From NCBI GenBank assembly GCA_015058265.1, contig SVCR01000027.1, forward strand, positions 1 to 11,849: a DNA stretch of 11,849 nucleotides, read 5' to 3'. Shown here one piece after another: positions 1 to 6,479 of the stretch (positions are counted from its first letter, which is position 1; the number at the start of each line of letters is the position of its first letter). The position numbers and the translations under genes were made by a program. The notes below the pieces were generated by a model. The model saw only the letters and a list, made by a program, of their open reading frames with translations. It did no database searches and was not told where the DNA came from. This DNA is from Clostridiales bacterium (GTDB lineage Bacteria; Bacillota_A; Clostridia; Peptostreptococcales; Anaerovoracaceae).

Positions 1-682
1 CCACTGTCGCTCCTGTAGTGTAGATGTCATCGATCAGAAGTATCCTTCTTCCGCTGACATCATTCCGTCCGAAGTCGCGTACAGCAAATGCCCCGCGTAT
101 ATTCTCCCGGCGCTGATCAGGATCGAGCGCCTTCATTTTGGCGGTTCCTCTTTTTCTGTAAAGGATATTGTCATTGCAACGAAGTCCGGCCCTCGCGGCA
201 AATCTTCCTGCAATAAGTCCGGCCTGATTGTACCCTCTTATCCTTCTTTTGCTTCTGTGGACAGGAACGGGAAGCACGATATCATACATCGAACTGAGTT
301 CTTCAGCCCCGAACTCAGCAGACATCCTGTCAAACATAATCTCGCCTATCTTATCAGCAATGTCTGATCTCCCGTCGTATTTCAGAGAATAGATCATGGC
401 TCTCTCGTGAGTGCCGTACTCCGCGCATGTATATCCGCAGTCAAAGCTGTGCTCATGCTCTCTGCAGCTGAAGCATCTGTCCCCGGGGTTCATATCCGAC
501 AGCCGCTTGCCGCATTTGGCGCACTTCCTCGCCCCTATCCATTTGATCCCTTTCATGCAGTCATTACACAGACCGTATGTCCGGCTCCTGTCTGTGATCT
601 TGCCGCAGCAGGCGCAGTAGAGACCATCCGGTGCTGCCAGATCAAGAGCCATATTCCCGCATTTTCTGATAAATTCCCTCAT
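1..682 (-). CDS. comF: ComF family phosphoribosyltransferase, 3' end cut by window edge
   Basis: I translated 227 residues from the minus strand; the C-terminus runs off the left edge. The N-terminal region carries four CxxC pairs (C23/C26, C39/C42, C54/C57, C70/C73), which fits a double zinc ribbon. The C-terminal part is a type I phosphoribosyltransferase fold. It has the family's RRIRGYNQAG segment (146-155) and the PRPP-binding loop ILLIDDIYTTGAT (214-226) with acidic pair D218/D219. ComF proteins (ComFC in Bacillus) are needed for DNA uptake in competent cells, and their enzymatic substrate is unclear. The gene lies 111 nt downstream of recD2, and the pairing suggests a DNA-processing role. 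The ATG at 682 is the first in-frame start after a stop (TAA at about 717-719). Its nearest good ribosome site, AAAGGAG, is 31 nt away behind a hairpin. An internal ATG at codon 11 is the alternative start. Confidence 0.93.
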   Translation of the reverse strand, partial: MREFIRKCGNMALDLAAPDGLYCACCGKITDRSRTYGLCNDCMKGIKWIGARKCAKCGKRLSDMNPGDRCFSCREHEHSFDCGYTCAEYGTHERAMIYSLKYDGRSDIADKIGEIMFDRMSAEFGAEELSSMYDIVLPVPVHRSKRRIRGYNQAGLIAGRFAARAGLRCNDNILYRKRGTAKMKALDPDQRRENIRGAFAVRDFGRNDVSGRRILLIDDIYTTGATV

Positions 683-720
683 AAATACAAAGGACCCGCA
701 TCGCGAGTCCGATCTCCTTT
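683..720 (-). promoter_or_regulatory. Ribosome site plus hairpin in front of comF
   Basis: Read on the minus strand, AAAGGAG (720-714) is followed by an 8-bp stem, GGACTCGC (710-703) pairing with GCGGGTCC (699-692). The stem has a GAT loop and then the U-rich stretch UUUGUAUUU directly before the comF ATG. One pair is a G-U wobble only in minus-strand RNA; in plus-strand RNA it becomes a C-A mismatch. That supports a leftward transcript. The element could fold to bring the ribosome site near the start codon, or act as a weak terminator or attenuator between recD2 and comF. The function is inferred. Confidence 0.5.
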
Positions 721-793
721 ACTAATAATTCTCTCACTAAGCACATCGATATCTACATGCCGGCACGTCTTGAGATCCGCTTTGATCCAGCTT

Positions 794-3028
794 CTAAAGT
801 CCGAACACTGAATACTCCAGCTGCTCCAGTCTGTATTTAAGGCCTGTATATCTGCCGTCAGCTCTGTTATTATCGACCATCCAGCCAACACATCTCGGGT
901 CGCCGATGATCAGCACGAGTTTTTTCCCTCTGGTGACCGCAGTGTACAGCAGGTTTCTCGTCATCAGCATCGGCGGGAATCTCCATGCCGGAATGATGAC
1001 CGCCGGGAACTCAGTACCCTGGCTCTTATGAACAGTGACAGCATAAGCAAGGTCTATCTCGTCGAACATATCTCCTGCATAGGTGATAAGCCTGTCATCA
1101 GACCTGACGACCATAGTTTTATCTTCAGGATCAATGCTCTCAACAGTTCCCATATCACCATTGAAAATGCCTTCGCCCTCCGCCCATGTCATCGCGTCTC
1201 TCCACTCTGCAGTGTAATTGTTCCGGAGCTGCATGACCTTATCTCCCGAGCGGAACACCTTGGCTCCGATCCGGAGTTCTGCTTTGCCCTCTTCCGCGGG
1301 ATTGACTACCTCCTGCAGCACTGAATTGAGACTCGGTGCTCCGAGAACACCCCTCTTAGTAGGCGTGAGTATCTGTATGTCATCAGCTGATCTGACGAAA
1401 TCAAAAGATCTGGCGAGCCTTCCCTCGACCATTTCTCTGATAGTATCAAGTATCTCTGTCTCGCTGCTCCTGTTGAGGATGAAGAAATCATCTCCCCTGC
1501 CGCCCTGTTCAGGGTATTCGCCGTTGTTGATCATGTGGGAATTGATAATGATCCTGCTGTCTCCGGCCTGCCTGAATATCTCCATGAGTCTGACAGTACA
1601 AATATACTCGCTGGAGATCATATCCCTGAGGACGTTGCCTGCTCCGACAGAAGGCAGCTGATCGGCATCTCCGGTGAATATGAGCAAAGTCCCGGTCTTG
1701 ACTGCTTTGAGCAATCCGTCCATCAGCATAATATCTATCATTGACGCCTCATCGATGATTATCACGTCCTGTTCGAGCGGATTCTCGTCATTGCGGCCAA
1801 AGTTCAGCTCTTCATCGTCTTCGGAATATACGTATTCCAGCAGGCGGTGTATGGTCATCGCCGGTTCTCCGGATGCCTCTTCCATTCTCTTAGCGGCTCT
1901 GCCTGTCGGCGCAGCAAGTGCGGTCTCCAGCCCGAGCCTCTTGAATATCCTGACGAGGATATTGATGATAGTAGTCTTACCTGTACCCGGACCGCCGGTG
2001 ATAATGGAAACATTGGAAAGCAGGCTGGTGCGAACTGCCCTGTACTGTTCATCAGACAGTCCCAGGAAAGAAGGTTCATCAGCAGCCATCCCCGCCTCAG
2101 CGTCGTGTATCAGATCATCAGGGTCTGCATTGAGGATCCTCTCGCCGGCATTTCTGATCCGGCCGAGGTTGAATGCGACTCTCTGCTCAGCGTGGTAATA
2201 GCCATAAAGATAGATGACCGGGATATCGTCAACGGTATCCTCTTCAAGTTCTCCGCTGAACACCATATCTTTTATTGATTCTTTCACTTTATCAGGTCCG
2301 AGCTCCAGCAGTTTGCCGGTTTCCTCCGCCAGCAGTTCTTCGGGCATCAGTGTGCTGCCGCCGGATGCCCAGCTCCTCAGAGCGTACCTGATCCCGCTTT
2401 CGATCCTGTAGCTGCTGTCCTGATCAAAGCCGAGCTTTTCCGCGATAGCATCCGCCCGCGGGAATGTCATCCCGCGTATGTCCTCAGTCAGAATATACGG
2501 ATTCTCCTTGACGATCCCTACTGAATCCTTCCCGTATATTCTGTATATCTTGACGGCATCTGACATCTCTATTCCGAGCTCGCGCAGCTCGATCGATGTA
2601 TTCGCGAACTCTCTGGACTCACCGAAAGACTCTGTGATCTTCTGAAGTGACTTTGGTCCGATCCCGCTGATGCTAAGCAGCTTTGACGGATTCTCTTCGA
2701 TGACTGTAAGGGTCTCTTCTCCGAAAGTATCAACAAGTATTCTGGCCATTTTCGGCCCGATCCCTCTTATATTGCCTGCTGACAGGAACTCGAATATAGC
2801 CTCTTCACCTTCAGGCATCATTTCCTCATAGCTCGTAAAGCTGAACTGCTCACCGTACTTAGGATGGATGGTGAACCTGCCCTCCAGCCGATATCCCGCG
2901 CCCGGTTTAGGCTCAGCAAAAGAGCCGGCTATCCTGACGGAACCATCCTCGCAATCAAGGATCGCCACAGTATAGCCGTTCGAAGGATTATTAAAAATTA
3001 TCCTGCCGAGTTTCCCTTCCTTCTGCAT
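794..3028 (-). CDS. recD2: RecD2-type SF1B ATP-dependent DNA helicase
   Basis: This 744-residue protein is near the family's usual length (about 740-800). It has an N-terminal OB-like region (about 1-70) and tandem helix-hairpin-helix motifs with IRGIGPK (87-93) and ISGIGPK (120-126). The helicase core holds Walker A GGPGTGKT (345-352, K351), Walker B DEAS (426-429) and motif III GDADQLPS (453-460). The second RecA-like domain contains VTVHKSQGTEF (664-674) and YTAVTR (695-700). RecD2 is a 5'-3' helicase found without RecBC, mainly in Bacillota; it acts in replication-fork maintenance and repair. The ATG at 3028 has GGAG 9 nt upstream. The gene begins 21 nt after the stop of the YhaM-like gene and comF follows, so the three are probably cotranscribed. 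No key motif is missing. Confidence 0.97.
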   Translation of the reverse strand: MQKEGKLGRIIFNNPSNGYTVAILDCEDGSVRIAGSFAEPKPGAGYRLEGRFTIHPKYGEQFSFTSYEEMMPEGEEAIFEFLSAGNIRGIGPKMARILVDTFGEETLTVIEENPSKLLSISGIGPKSLQKITESFGESREFANTSIELRELGIEMSDAVKIYRIYGKDSVGIVKENPYILTEDIRGMTFPRADAIAEKLGFDQDSSYRIESGIRYALRSWASGGSTLMPEELLAEETGKLLELGPDKVKESIKDMVFSGELEEDTVDDIPVIYLYGYYHAEQRVAFNLGRIRNAGERILNADPDDLIHDAEAGMAADEPSFLGLSDEQYRAVRTSLLSNVSIITGGPGTGKTTIINILVRIFKRLGLETALAAPTGRAAKRMEEASGEPAMTIHRLLEYVYSEDDEELNFGRNDENPLEQDVIIIDEASMIDIMLMDGLLKAVKTGTLLIFTGDADQLPSVGAGNVLRDMISSEYICTVRLMEIFRQAGDSRIIINSHMINNGEYPEQGGRGDDFFILNRSSETEILDTIREMVEGRLARSFDFVRSADDIQILTPTKRGVLGAPSLNSVLQEVVNPAEEGKAELRIGAKVFRSGDKVMQLRNNYTAEWRDAMTWAEGEGIFNGDMGTVESIDPEDKTMVVRSDDRLITYAGDMFDEIDLAYAVTVHKSQGTEFPAVIIPAWRFPPMLMTRNLLYTAVTRGKKLVLIIGDPRCVGWMVDNNRADGRYTGLKYRLEQLEYSVFGL

Positions 3029-3049
3029 CTAAAACATCTCCGCAGTTCT

Positions 3050-4015
3050 TCAGAAAGTCTTCTTATATAATCTGCGATTGTCGAGAGTGAAGACCTTCTC
3101 ACTGAATCCGCCCGGTTCGACCGTCTTAAGCGCATCCTCCATATCGAACATTTTGGCATCAGTCATATCGAGATAATGGAGCATCTCAGCCTCCGGGAAG
3201 AGCGGCTTCTTAGGGCTGCCGAATTCCGGCTCGTAATGATGGCTCAGCGCCATATGCTGCATAAGCAGGCACTTCTCGCTGTCTATTCCCAGCTCCTGAC
3301 ACCTGTCGCCGATTGAAGCGACGCCCATGACCAGATGTCCGAGCATATTCCCCTCAAGAGTATATTCAGGGACGACACCGTTCTCATCGGAATCAAGTTC
3401 ATTCAGCTTCTCTATATCGTGGAGTGCCACACCTGCCAGCAGCAGATCCCGATCCAGATTGGTATACACTTCGCATGCTCTCTCGCCCATCATCATCATT
3501 CTCTTAACGTGATACAGCAAGCCGGCGTATTCCGCATGGTGGTTGGATTTTGCGGCAGGCCAGTACATGATCCGCTCGCGCTCTCCTTCATAAAAGCTCA
3601 GACAAAGCCTCTTCAGATCCTCATCCTTGAACTCATTTATCCTGCCGATTATATAGTCATACATATCCTGCGGTGATTCCGGAGCAGCTCTGAAGAAATC
3701 CGATCTTTCGATCGTATCGTCTTTAGCTCTTCCGTGGATCGCATCGATAACGAGCTGGTTCTTCCCCTGATATTCCTTGCATCTGGCAGTCACGGAAATG
3801 ATCATTCCCGGTTTGATCCTGCTGAACGATACCAGCTCATCCGGTGTCAGTGACCACTTGACCGCCTGGATATCCCCCGTCGCGTCACCAAGTGTCATAT
3901 ACAGATGTTTCTTATTGTTATTGCCGTCACGGATCTCCGCGCTTCTTACAAGAAACCTGTCATCGAATCTGTGTCCCTCATCCGCCTTAAGGTCCTGTAT
4001 GTAATATGTTTTCAT
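3050..4015 (-). CDS. yhaM: YhaM-like 3'-5' exoribonuclease (OB fold plus HD domain)
   Basis: This 321-residue protein has an N-terminal OB-fold (about 1-95, with YMTLGDATGDIQAVKW at 39-54) and a C-terminal metal-dependent HD domain. The candidate metal ligands are the HH pair 159/160, H169, H199-D200, H227 and the HH pair 259/260. The usual HDIGK motif reads HDIEK (199-203). The pattern of HH...GLLYH...LLLAG..LHD...LSHHYEPEFGSP...YLD..DAK is diagnostic of the YhaM/CBF1 family of Mn-dependent 3'-5' exonucleases that act on RNA and single-stranded DNA. A TTG lies immediately upstream of the ATG at 4015. I chose the ATG because AAGGAG (4029-4024) sits 8 nt from it. The gene is first in the operon with recD2 and comF. 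Confidence 0.94.
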   Translation of the reverse strand: MKTYYIQDLKADEGHRFDDRFLVRSAEIRDGNNNKKHLYMTLGDATGDIQAVKWSLTPDELVSFSRIKPGMIISVTARCKEYQGKNQLVIDAIHGRAKDDTIERSDFFRAAPESPQDMYDYIIGRINEFKDEDLKRLCLSFYEGERERIMYWPAAKSNHHAEYAGLLYHVKRMMMMGERACEVYTNLDRDLLLAGVALHDIEKLNELDSDENGVVPEYTLEGNMLGHLVMGVASIGDRCQELGIDSEKCLLMQHMALSHHYEPEFGSPKKPLFPEAEMLHYLDMTDAKMFDMEDALKTVEPGGFSEKVFTLDNRRLYKKTF

Positions 4016-4037
4016 CAAAAATGCTCCTTATTGCTAT

Positions 4038-4076
4038 CCGCTTCCGACCGGTTCAGCAGGCCGAAGCGGACGCTTC
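4038..4076 (-). promoter_or_regulatory. Hairpin in the yhaM 5' leader with a competing pairing
   Basis: On the minus strand CCGCTTC (4069-4063) pairs with GAAGCGG (4044-4038). The stem continues through GGCC/GGTC (4062-4059 with 4049-4046) past one bulged G, closing a 9-nt loop. The segment GAAGCG just upstream (4076-4071) can instead pair with CGCTTC of the same left arm. No U-run follows, so it is not an intrinsic terminator. It ends 8 nt before the yhaM ribosome site. A role in RNA stability or translation is inferred only. Confidence 0.45.
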
Positions 4077-4102
4077 TGTGTTGTTTTTTATCATCGTGTT
4101 AC

Positions 4103-4111
4103 AGTATACCA
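4103..4111 (-). promoter_or_regulatory. Probable promoter of yhaM-recD2-comF
   Basis: On the minus strand this reads TGG followed by TATACT, an extended -10 with one mismatch to TATAAT. No recognisable -35 lies 16-18 bp upstream; that region (about 4126-4131) reads AACACA. Transcription would begin near 4096 and give a leader of about 80 nt. The predicted -35 position falls inside the -10 of the opposing nadE promoter. Confidence 0.6.
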
Positions 4112-4125
4112 CATGGCTCGACCTC

Positions 4126-4146
4126 TGTGTTATAATGGATTCCGTA
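4126..4146 (+). promoter_or_regulatory. nadE promoter, extended -10 with downstream shared element
   Basis: TGTGT precedes a perfect TATAAT (4131-4136), matching the TRTGn extended -10 of Gram-positive sigma-A promoters. No good -35 is visible at 4108-4113. The -10 and the following bases through ATTCCGTA match the moxR operon promoter at 11782-11802 in 20 of 21 positions. The expected start site is about 4143. Confidence 0.75.
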
Positions 4147-4212
4147 ATTAACTGCGTGCGTATCCGATATGCCGCAGGCGATCCCTCGGGATCACACATA
4201 TTGTCAAACAAT
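4147..4212 (+). promoter_or_regulatory. Structured nadE leader with three small stem-loops
   Basis: Three short hairpins follow one another: GCGTAT/ATATGC with loop CCG (4158-4172), GATCC/GGATC with loop CTCG (4180-4193), and ATTGT/ACAAT with loop CAA (4200-4212). No U-run follows any of them. I do not recognise a known NAD riboswitch or a repressor operator here. A regulatory role is speculative, but the leader of about 100 nt is longer than simple initiation needs. Confidence 0.35.
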
Positions 4213-4247
4213 CTAGGAAATGGCGAATCATGGCCGGAGGAACAATT

Positions 4248-4985
4248 ATGAGTTTTGATGCAGTCAAAGCGACCCAGGCGACAACAGAATGGATATCACA
4301 GTGGTTCGAAAAGAACGGGCCGGGATGCAATGCCATAGTCGGCATCAGCGGCGGTAAAGACAGTTCCATCGCAGCCGCTCTGTGTGTCAAAGCGCTCGGG
4401 AAAGACAGAGTTATCGGTGTTCTCATGCCTAACGGAGAGCAGTCAGATATCGATATGGCTAAGCTTCTTGTCGACCATCTCGGTATCGAGCATTATATTA
4501 TCAATATCAAAGATGCATTCGATGGTATCTGCCGCGAGATCACTGCATCAGGTATAGAACTCAGCAAGGATTCTATAATCAATCTTCCTCCGAGACTGCG
4601 CATGTCCACTCTCTATGCAGTAGGACAGAGCCGAAACGGAAGAGTCGTCAATACATGCAATCTTTCGGAAGACTGGGTGGGTTATTCGACACGCTACGGA
4701 GATTCCGTCGGCGATTTCAGCCCAATGTCCTGCTTCACTACAGCTGAGATCAGAGCGATCGGCCGCGTACTTGAGGTCCCTTCAGTTCTGATCGAAAAGG
4801 TTCCTTCTGATGGTCTTTCAGGCATGTCAGATGAGGACAAGCTCGGCTTCACGTATGAGGTCCTTGACAGATATATCCGGACCGGAGAGATCGACGATCC
4901 TGCGACCAAAGAGCGCATCGACACCCTTCACGAGAAAAACCTGTTCAAGCTCAGGTTCATGGATTGCTTCAAATATGAAGGATAG
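4248..4985 (+). CDS. nadE: Ammonia-dependent NAD+ synthetase
   Basis: NadE converts nicotinic acid adenine dinucleotide to NAD+ using ATP and ammonia, the last step of NAD biosynthesis in the cytoplasm. The 245-residue protein has the PP-loop SGGKDS (34-39), NLPPRLRMSTLYA (112-124), NLSEDWVGYSTRYGD (138-152) and the flexible active-site segment KVPSDGLSGMSDEDKLGFTY (184-203). There is no N-terminal nitrilase/glutaminase domain, so it is the short form that uses free ammonia. The ATG at 4248 is preferred over one at 4230 because GGAGG (4236-4240) lies 7 nt before it, and the longer form would include that ribosome site. The gene stands alone, divergent from yhaM and convergent with the TrpR-like gene. 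Confidence 0.95.
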   Translation: MSFDAVKATQATTEWISQWFEKNGPGCNAIVGISGGKDSSIAAALCVKALGKDRVIGVLMPNGEQSDIDMAKLLVDHLGIEHYIINIKDAFDGICREITASGIELSKDSIINLPPRLRMSTLYAVGQSRNGRVVNTCNLSEDWVGYSTRYGDSVGDFSPMSCFTTAEIRAIGRVLEVPSVLIEKVPSDGLSGMSDEDKLGFTYEVLDRYIRTGEIDDPATKERIDTLHEKNLFKLRFMDCFKYEG

Positions 4986-5051
4986 CGAGCTGCGATGTAT
5001 ATAATACCTGATATTCAAACGAATAACAGCACAGCTTTTTGAGTAAAAAAT

Positions 5052-5079
5052 CAGCCGGATATCGTGAGATACCCGGCTG
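5052..5079. terminator. Bidirectional terminator between nadE and the TrpR-like gene
   Basis: CAGCCGG (5052-5058) pairs with CCGGCTG (5073-5079). One A/C mismatch follows, then TATC/GATA, closing a GTGA loop. On the minus strand the stem is followed by ATTTTTTAC, a good U-run for ending the TrpR-like transcript. On the plus strand the tail is the weaker TTCCTGTTTT, which may end nadE. Confidence 0.85.
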
Positions 5080-5104
5080 TTCCTGTTTTCAAGTATATGA
5101 ATGA

Positions 5105-5392
5105 TCAGTCCTTCATTCTTTCAAGGACTGTCTTATAGCCCCCTTCTCCATAAGTAAGGCACTTGTTGACGCGGCTTATAGTCGCCGAACTGGCACCCGT
5201 CTCCTTGCTGATCTCACTGAATACAGACCCGCTGTCGAGCATCCTCGCGACCTCAAATCGCGCGGAAAGATCCAGGATCTCTTTGATGGTCGCTACATCA
5301 TCGAAGAACTTCCTGCACTCCTCCTCATTCTCCAGCATAAGCACAGCTCTGTAAAACTGAACTAGATTCTGTTTTTCTTTTTCAGTAATCAT
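5105..5392 (-). CDS. YerC/YecD family TrpR-related DNA-binding protein
   Basis: This 95-residue protein is close to the usual length of about 100 for the TrpR-related YerC/YecD family. The central segment IKEILDLSARFEVARMLDSG (36-55) and the helix-turn-helix EISKETGASSATISRVNKCL (60-79), followed by YGEGGYKTVL (81-90), match that family. These are small helical proteins related to the Trp repressor, but they lack evidence for tryptophan binding and their regulon is not well defined. The ATG at 5392 has GGAGG six bases upstream. The gene is monocistronic, with its own promoter and terminator. A dyad near its -35 region could be an autoregulatory site. Family assignment is secure; the target and ligand are unknown. 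Confidence 0.92.
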   Translation of the reverse strand: MITEKEKQNLVQFYRAVLMLENEEECRKFFDDVATIKEILDLSARFEVARMLDSGSVFSEISKETGASSATISRVNKCLTYGEGGYKTVLERMKD

Positions 5393-5430
5393 GGATGACC
5401 TCCGGCCGCTATTCTTTCAATGTGTAGCTT

Positions 5431-5463
5431 ATTGTATCACATTCACGCTTTAACGTGCTAAAG
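5431..5463 (-). promoter_or_regulatory. Promoter of the TrpR-like gene with a nearby dyad
   Basis: On the minus strand TGTGA precedes TACAAT (5436-5431), a TRTGn extended -10 with one mismatch. No clear -35 is seen. A dyad, CTTTA (5448-5452) and TAAAG (5459-5463) separated by six bases, covers the expected -35 area. Because the gene encodes a helix-turn-helix protein, this could be its own operator. The dyad is short and could be chance. Confidence 0.5.
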
Positions 5464-5528
5464 TATTTGTATAAATGCATTAGAGCATCGATCCGTTTCT
5501 CACCTTCGATACTTATCATCCATCGGTC

Positions 5529-5558
5529 TTGACCCCCTTCTCTGCTCTGCAATATAAT
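5529..5558 (+). promoter_or_regulatory. Promoter of the DUF1461 membrane protein gene
   Basis: TTGACC (5529-5534) and TATAAT (5553-5558) are separated by 18 bp, a good sigma-A-type promoter. It is the only one in the window with a recognisable -35. The expected start is about 5565, and GGAG (5584-5587) lies 8 nt before the ATG at 5596. Confidence 0.75.
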
Positions 5559-5595
5559 TAGGGTCGCAATTTCGTATAAAAATGGAGATACACTC

Positions 5596-6390
5596 ATGCA
5601 GATAAAAACGACCGATTTCAGAAAACCGGGAATCAATGAGCGGGCAGCATCATTCCTGTGCGGGATCCTTCTGCTGCTTATCATTGTTATCACATCAACA
5701 CAGGCAGTCTGTTACTGGATCCCGGGATGGTGGCACAAAGAATATGCTAAATACAACACTCCACAGTATGTGACAGGCGAAATGTCGCTCGATGATGCTG
5801 TATATATCACTGAGCAGATGCTGGATTACTGCATAGGCAGGATAGACACTCTCGATGACACTATGGCTACTATAGACGGAAAGTCAGTGCCATTCTTCAC
5901 TGAACGCGAGAAGCAGCATCTGGCTGACTGCAGGAATATATTTCTCGGAGCAGTCAAAGTGAGAGTCGTGTCGATACTGGTGATCATCGGCTTGATCCTG
6001 GCGATCTACTATTCCGCAAGAAAACGTCTGGAACTGGCAAGCGGCAAACCCGGATCGGCATCCCAATCCGAAGTATGGCGGGAGGTAACACCGATCCTTG
6101 CAAAAGGTTACATAAAAGCACTCATCGCCCAATTGATATTCGCAGCTGTATTGGTTCTGATGGGGATGCAGGATTTCACCCTCCTCTTCACCAGATTCCA
6201 CCACGTGTTCTTCGATAATGACCTCTGGATCCTGGATCCGGCAGTCGACAATCTCGTGAATGTCATGCAGGAATCGGTATTCTCAGACGCGGCGATAGAT
6301 ATAGGACTCATATCCGCCGGAGTCGCTGCGATCCTCACAGTAATATCGATTGTGGTCCTCCGGAAGAGAAAGCAGGCAGCGGAGGCATAA
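5596..6390 (+). CDS. DUF1461 (TIGR01906-type) integral membrane protein
   Basis: This 264-residue protein has four predicted membrane helices (about 19-40, 121-139, 173-191 and 233-254). A large extracytoplasmic loop lies between helices 1 and 2, and a second between helices 3 and 4. Motifs typical of the family are PFFTEREKQHLADC (99-112) and FHHVFFDNDLWILDP (201-215). The tail is basic (RKRK, 256-259), consistent with a cytoplasmic C-terminus. Function is not established for this family. The two conserved motifs both fall in or near the outer loops, so they may face each other outside the membrane. The gene is transcribed alone from its own promoter and ends at a strong hairpin. Topology is my estimate from hydrophobicity. 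Confidence 0.85.
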   Translation: MQIKTTDFRKPGINERAASFLCGILLLLIIVITSTQAVCYWIPGWWHKEYAKYNTPQYVTGEMSLDDAVYITEQMLDYCIGRIDTLDDTMATIDGKSVPFFTEREKQHLADCRNIFLGAVKVRVVSILVIIGLILAIYYSARKRLELASGKPGSASQSEVWREVTPILAKGYIKALIAQLIFAAVLVLMGMQDFTLLFTRFHHVFFDNDLWILDPAVDNLVNVMQESVFSDAAIDIGLISAGVAAILTVISIVVLRKRKQAAEA

Positions 6391-6404
6391 ACTCCGTGAG
6401 TAGA

Positions 6405-6435
6405 AAAGGACGGGCTAACTCATCGCCCGTCCTTT
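6405..6435. terminator. Strong bidirectional terminator
   Basis: An 11-bp perfect stem, AAAGGACGGGC (6405-6415) with GCCCGTCCTTT (6425-6435), closes a 9-nt loop. It lies 14 nt after the DUF1461 stop and 44 nt beyond the lipoprotein stop. On the minus strand the GC-rich stem runs into TTTTCTA, so it ends the moxR operon. On the plus strand it runs into TTTATAG. Confidence 0.88.
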
Positions 6436-6479
6436 ATAGTGCATTATTCAGTTATGTCAGAGATATGCATCTGTTATTG

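Noticed and set aside
407..811. Plus-strand 134-residue frame
   Set aside because: It is antisense to comF, whose zinc ribbon and phosphoribosyltransferase motifs are clear on the other strand.
1674..2198. Plus-strand 174-residue serine-rich frame
   Set aside because: It is antisense to the RecD2 helicase core; composition reflects the opposite strand.
4230..4247. Upstream ATG giving a six-residue longer NadE
   Set aside because: The extra segment contains the GGAGG that serves the ATG at 4248, and the upstream ATG has no good ribosome site of its own.
5409..5693. Minus-strand 94-residue frame between the TrpR-like and DUF1461 genes
   Set aside because: It overlaps the DUF1461 start and both promoters, and its sequence matches no family I recognise.
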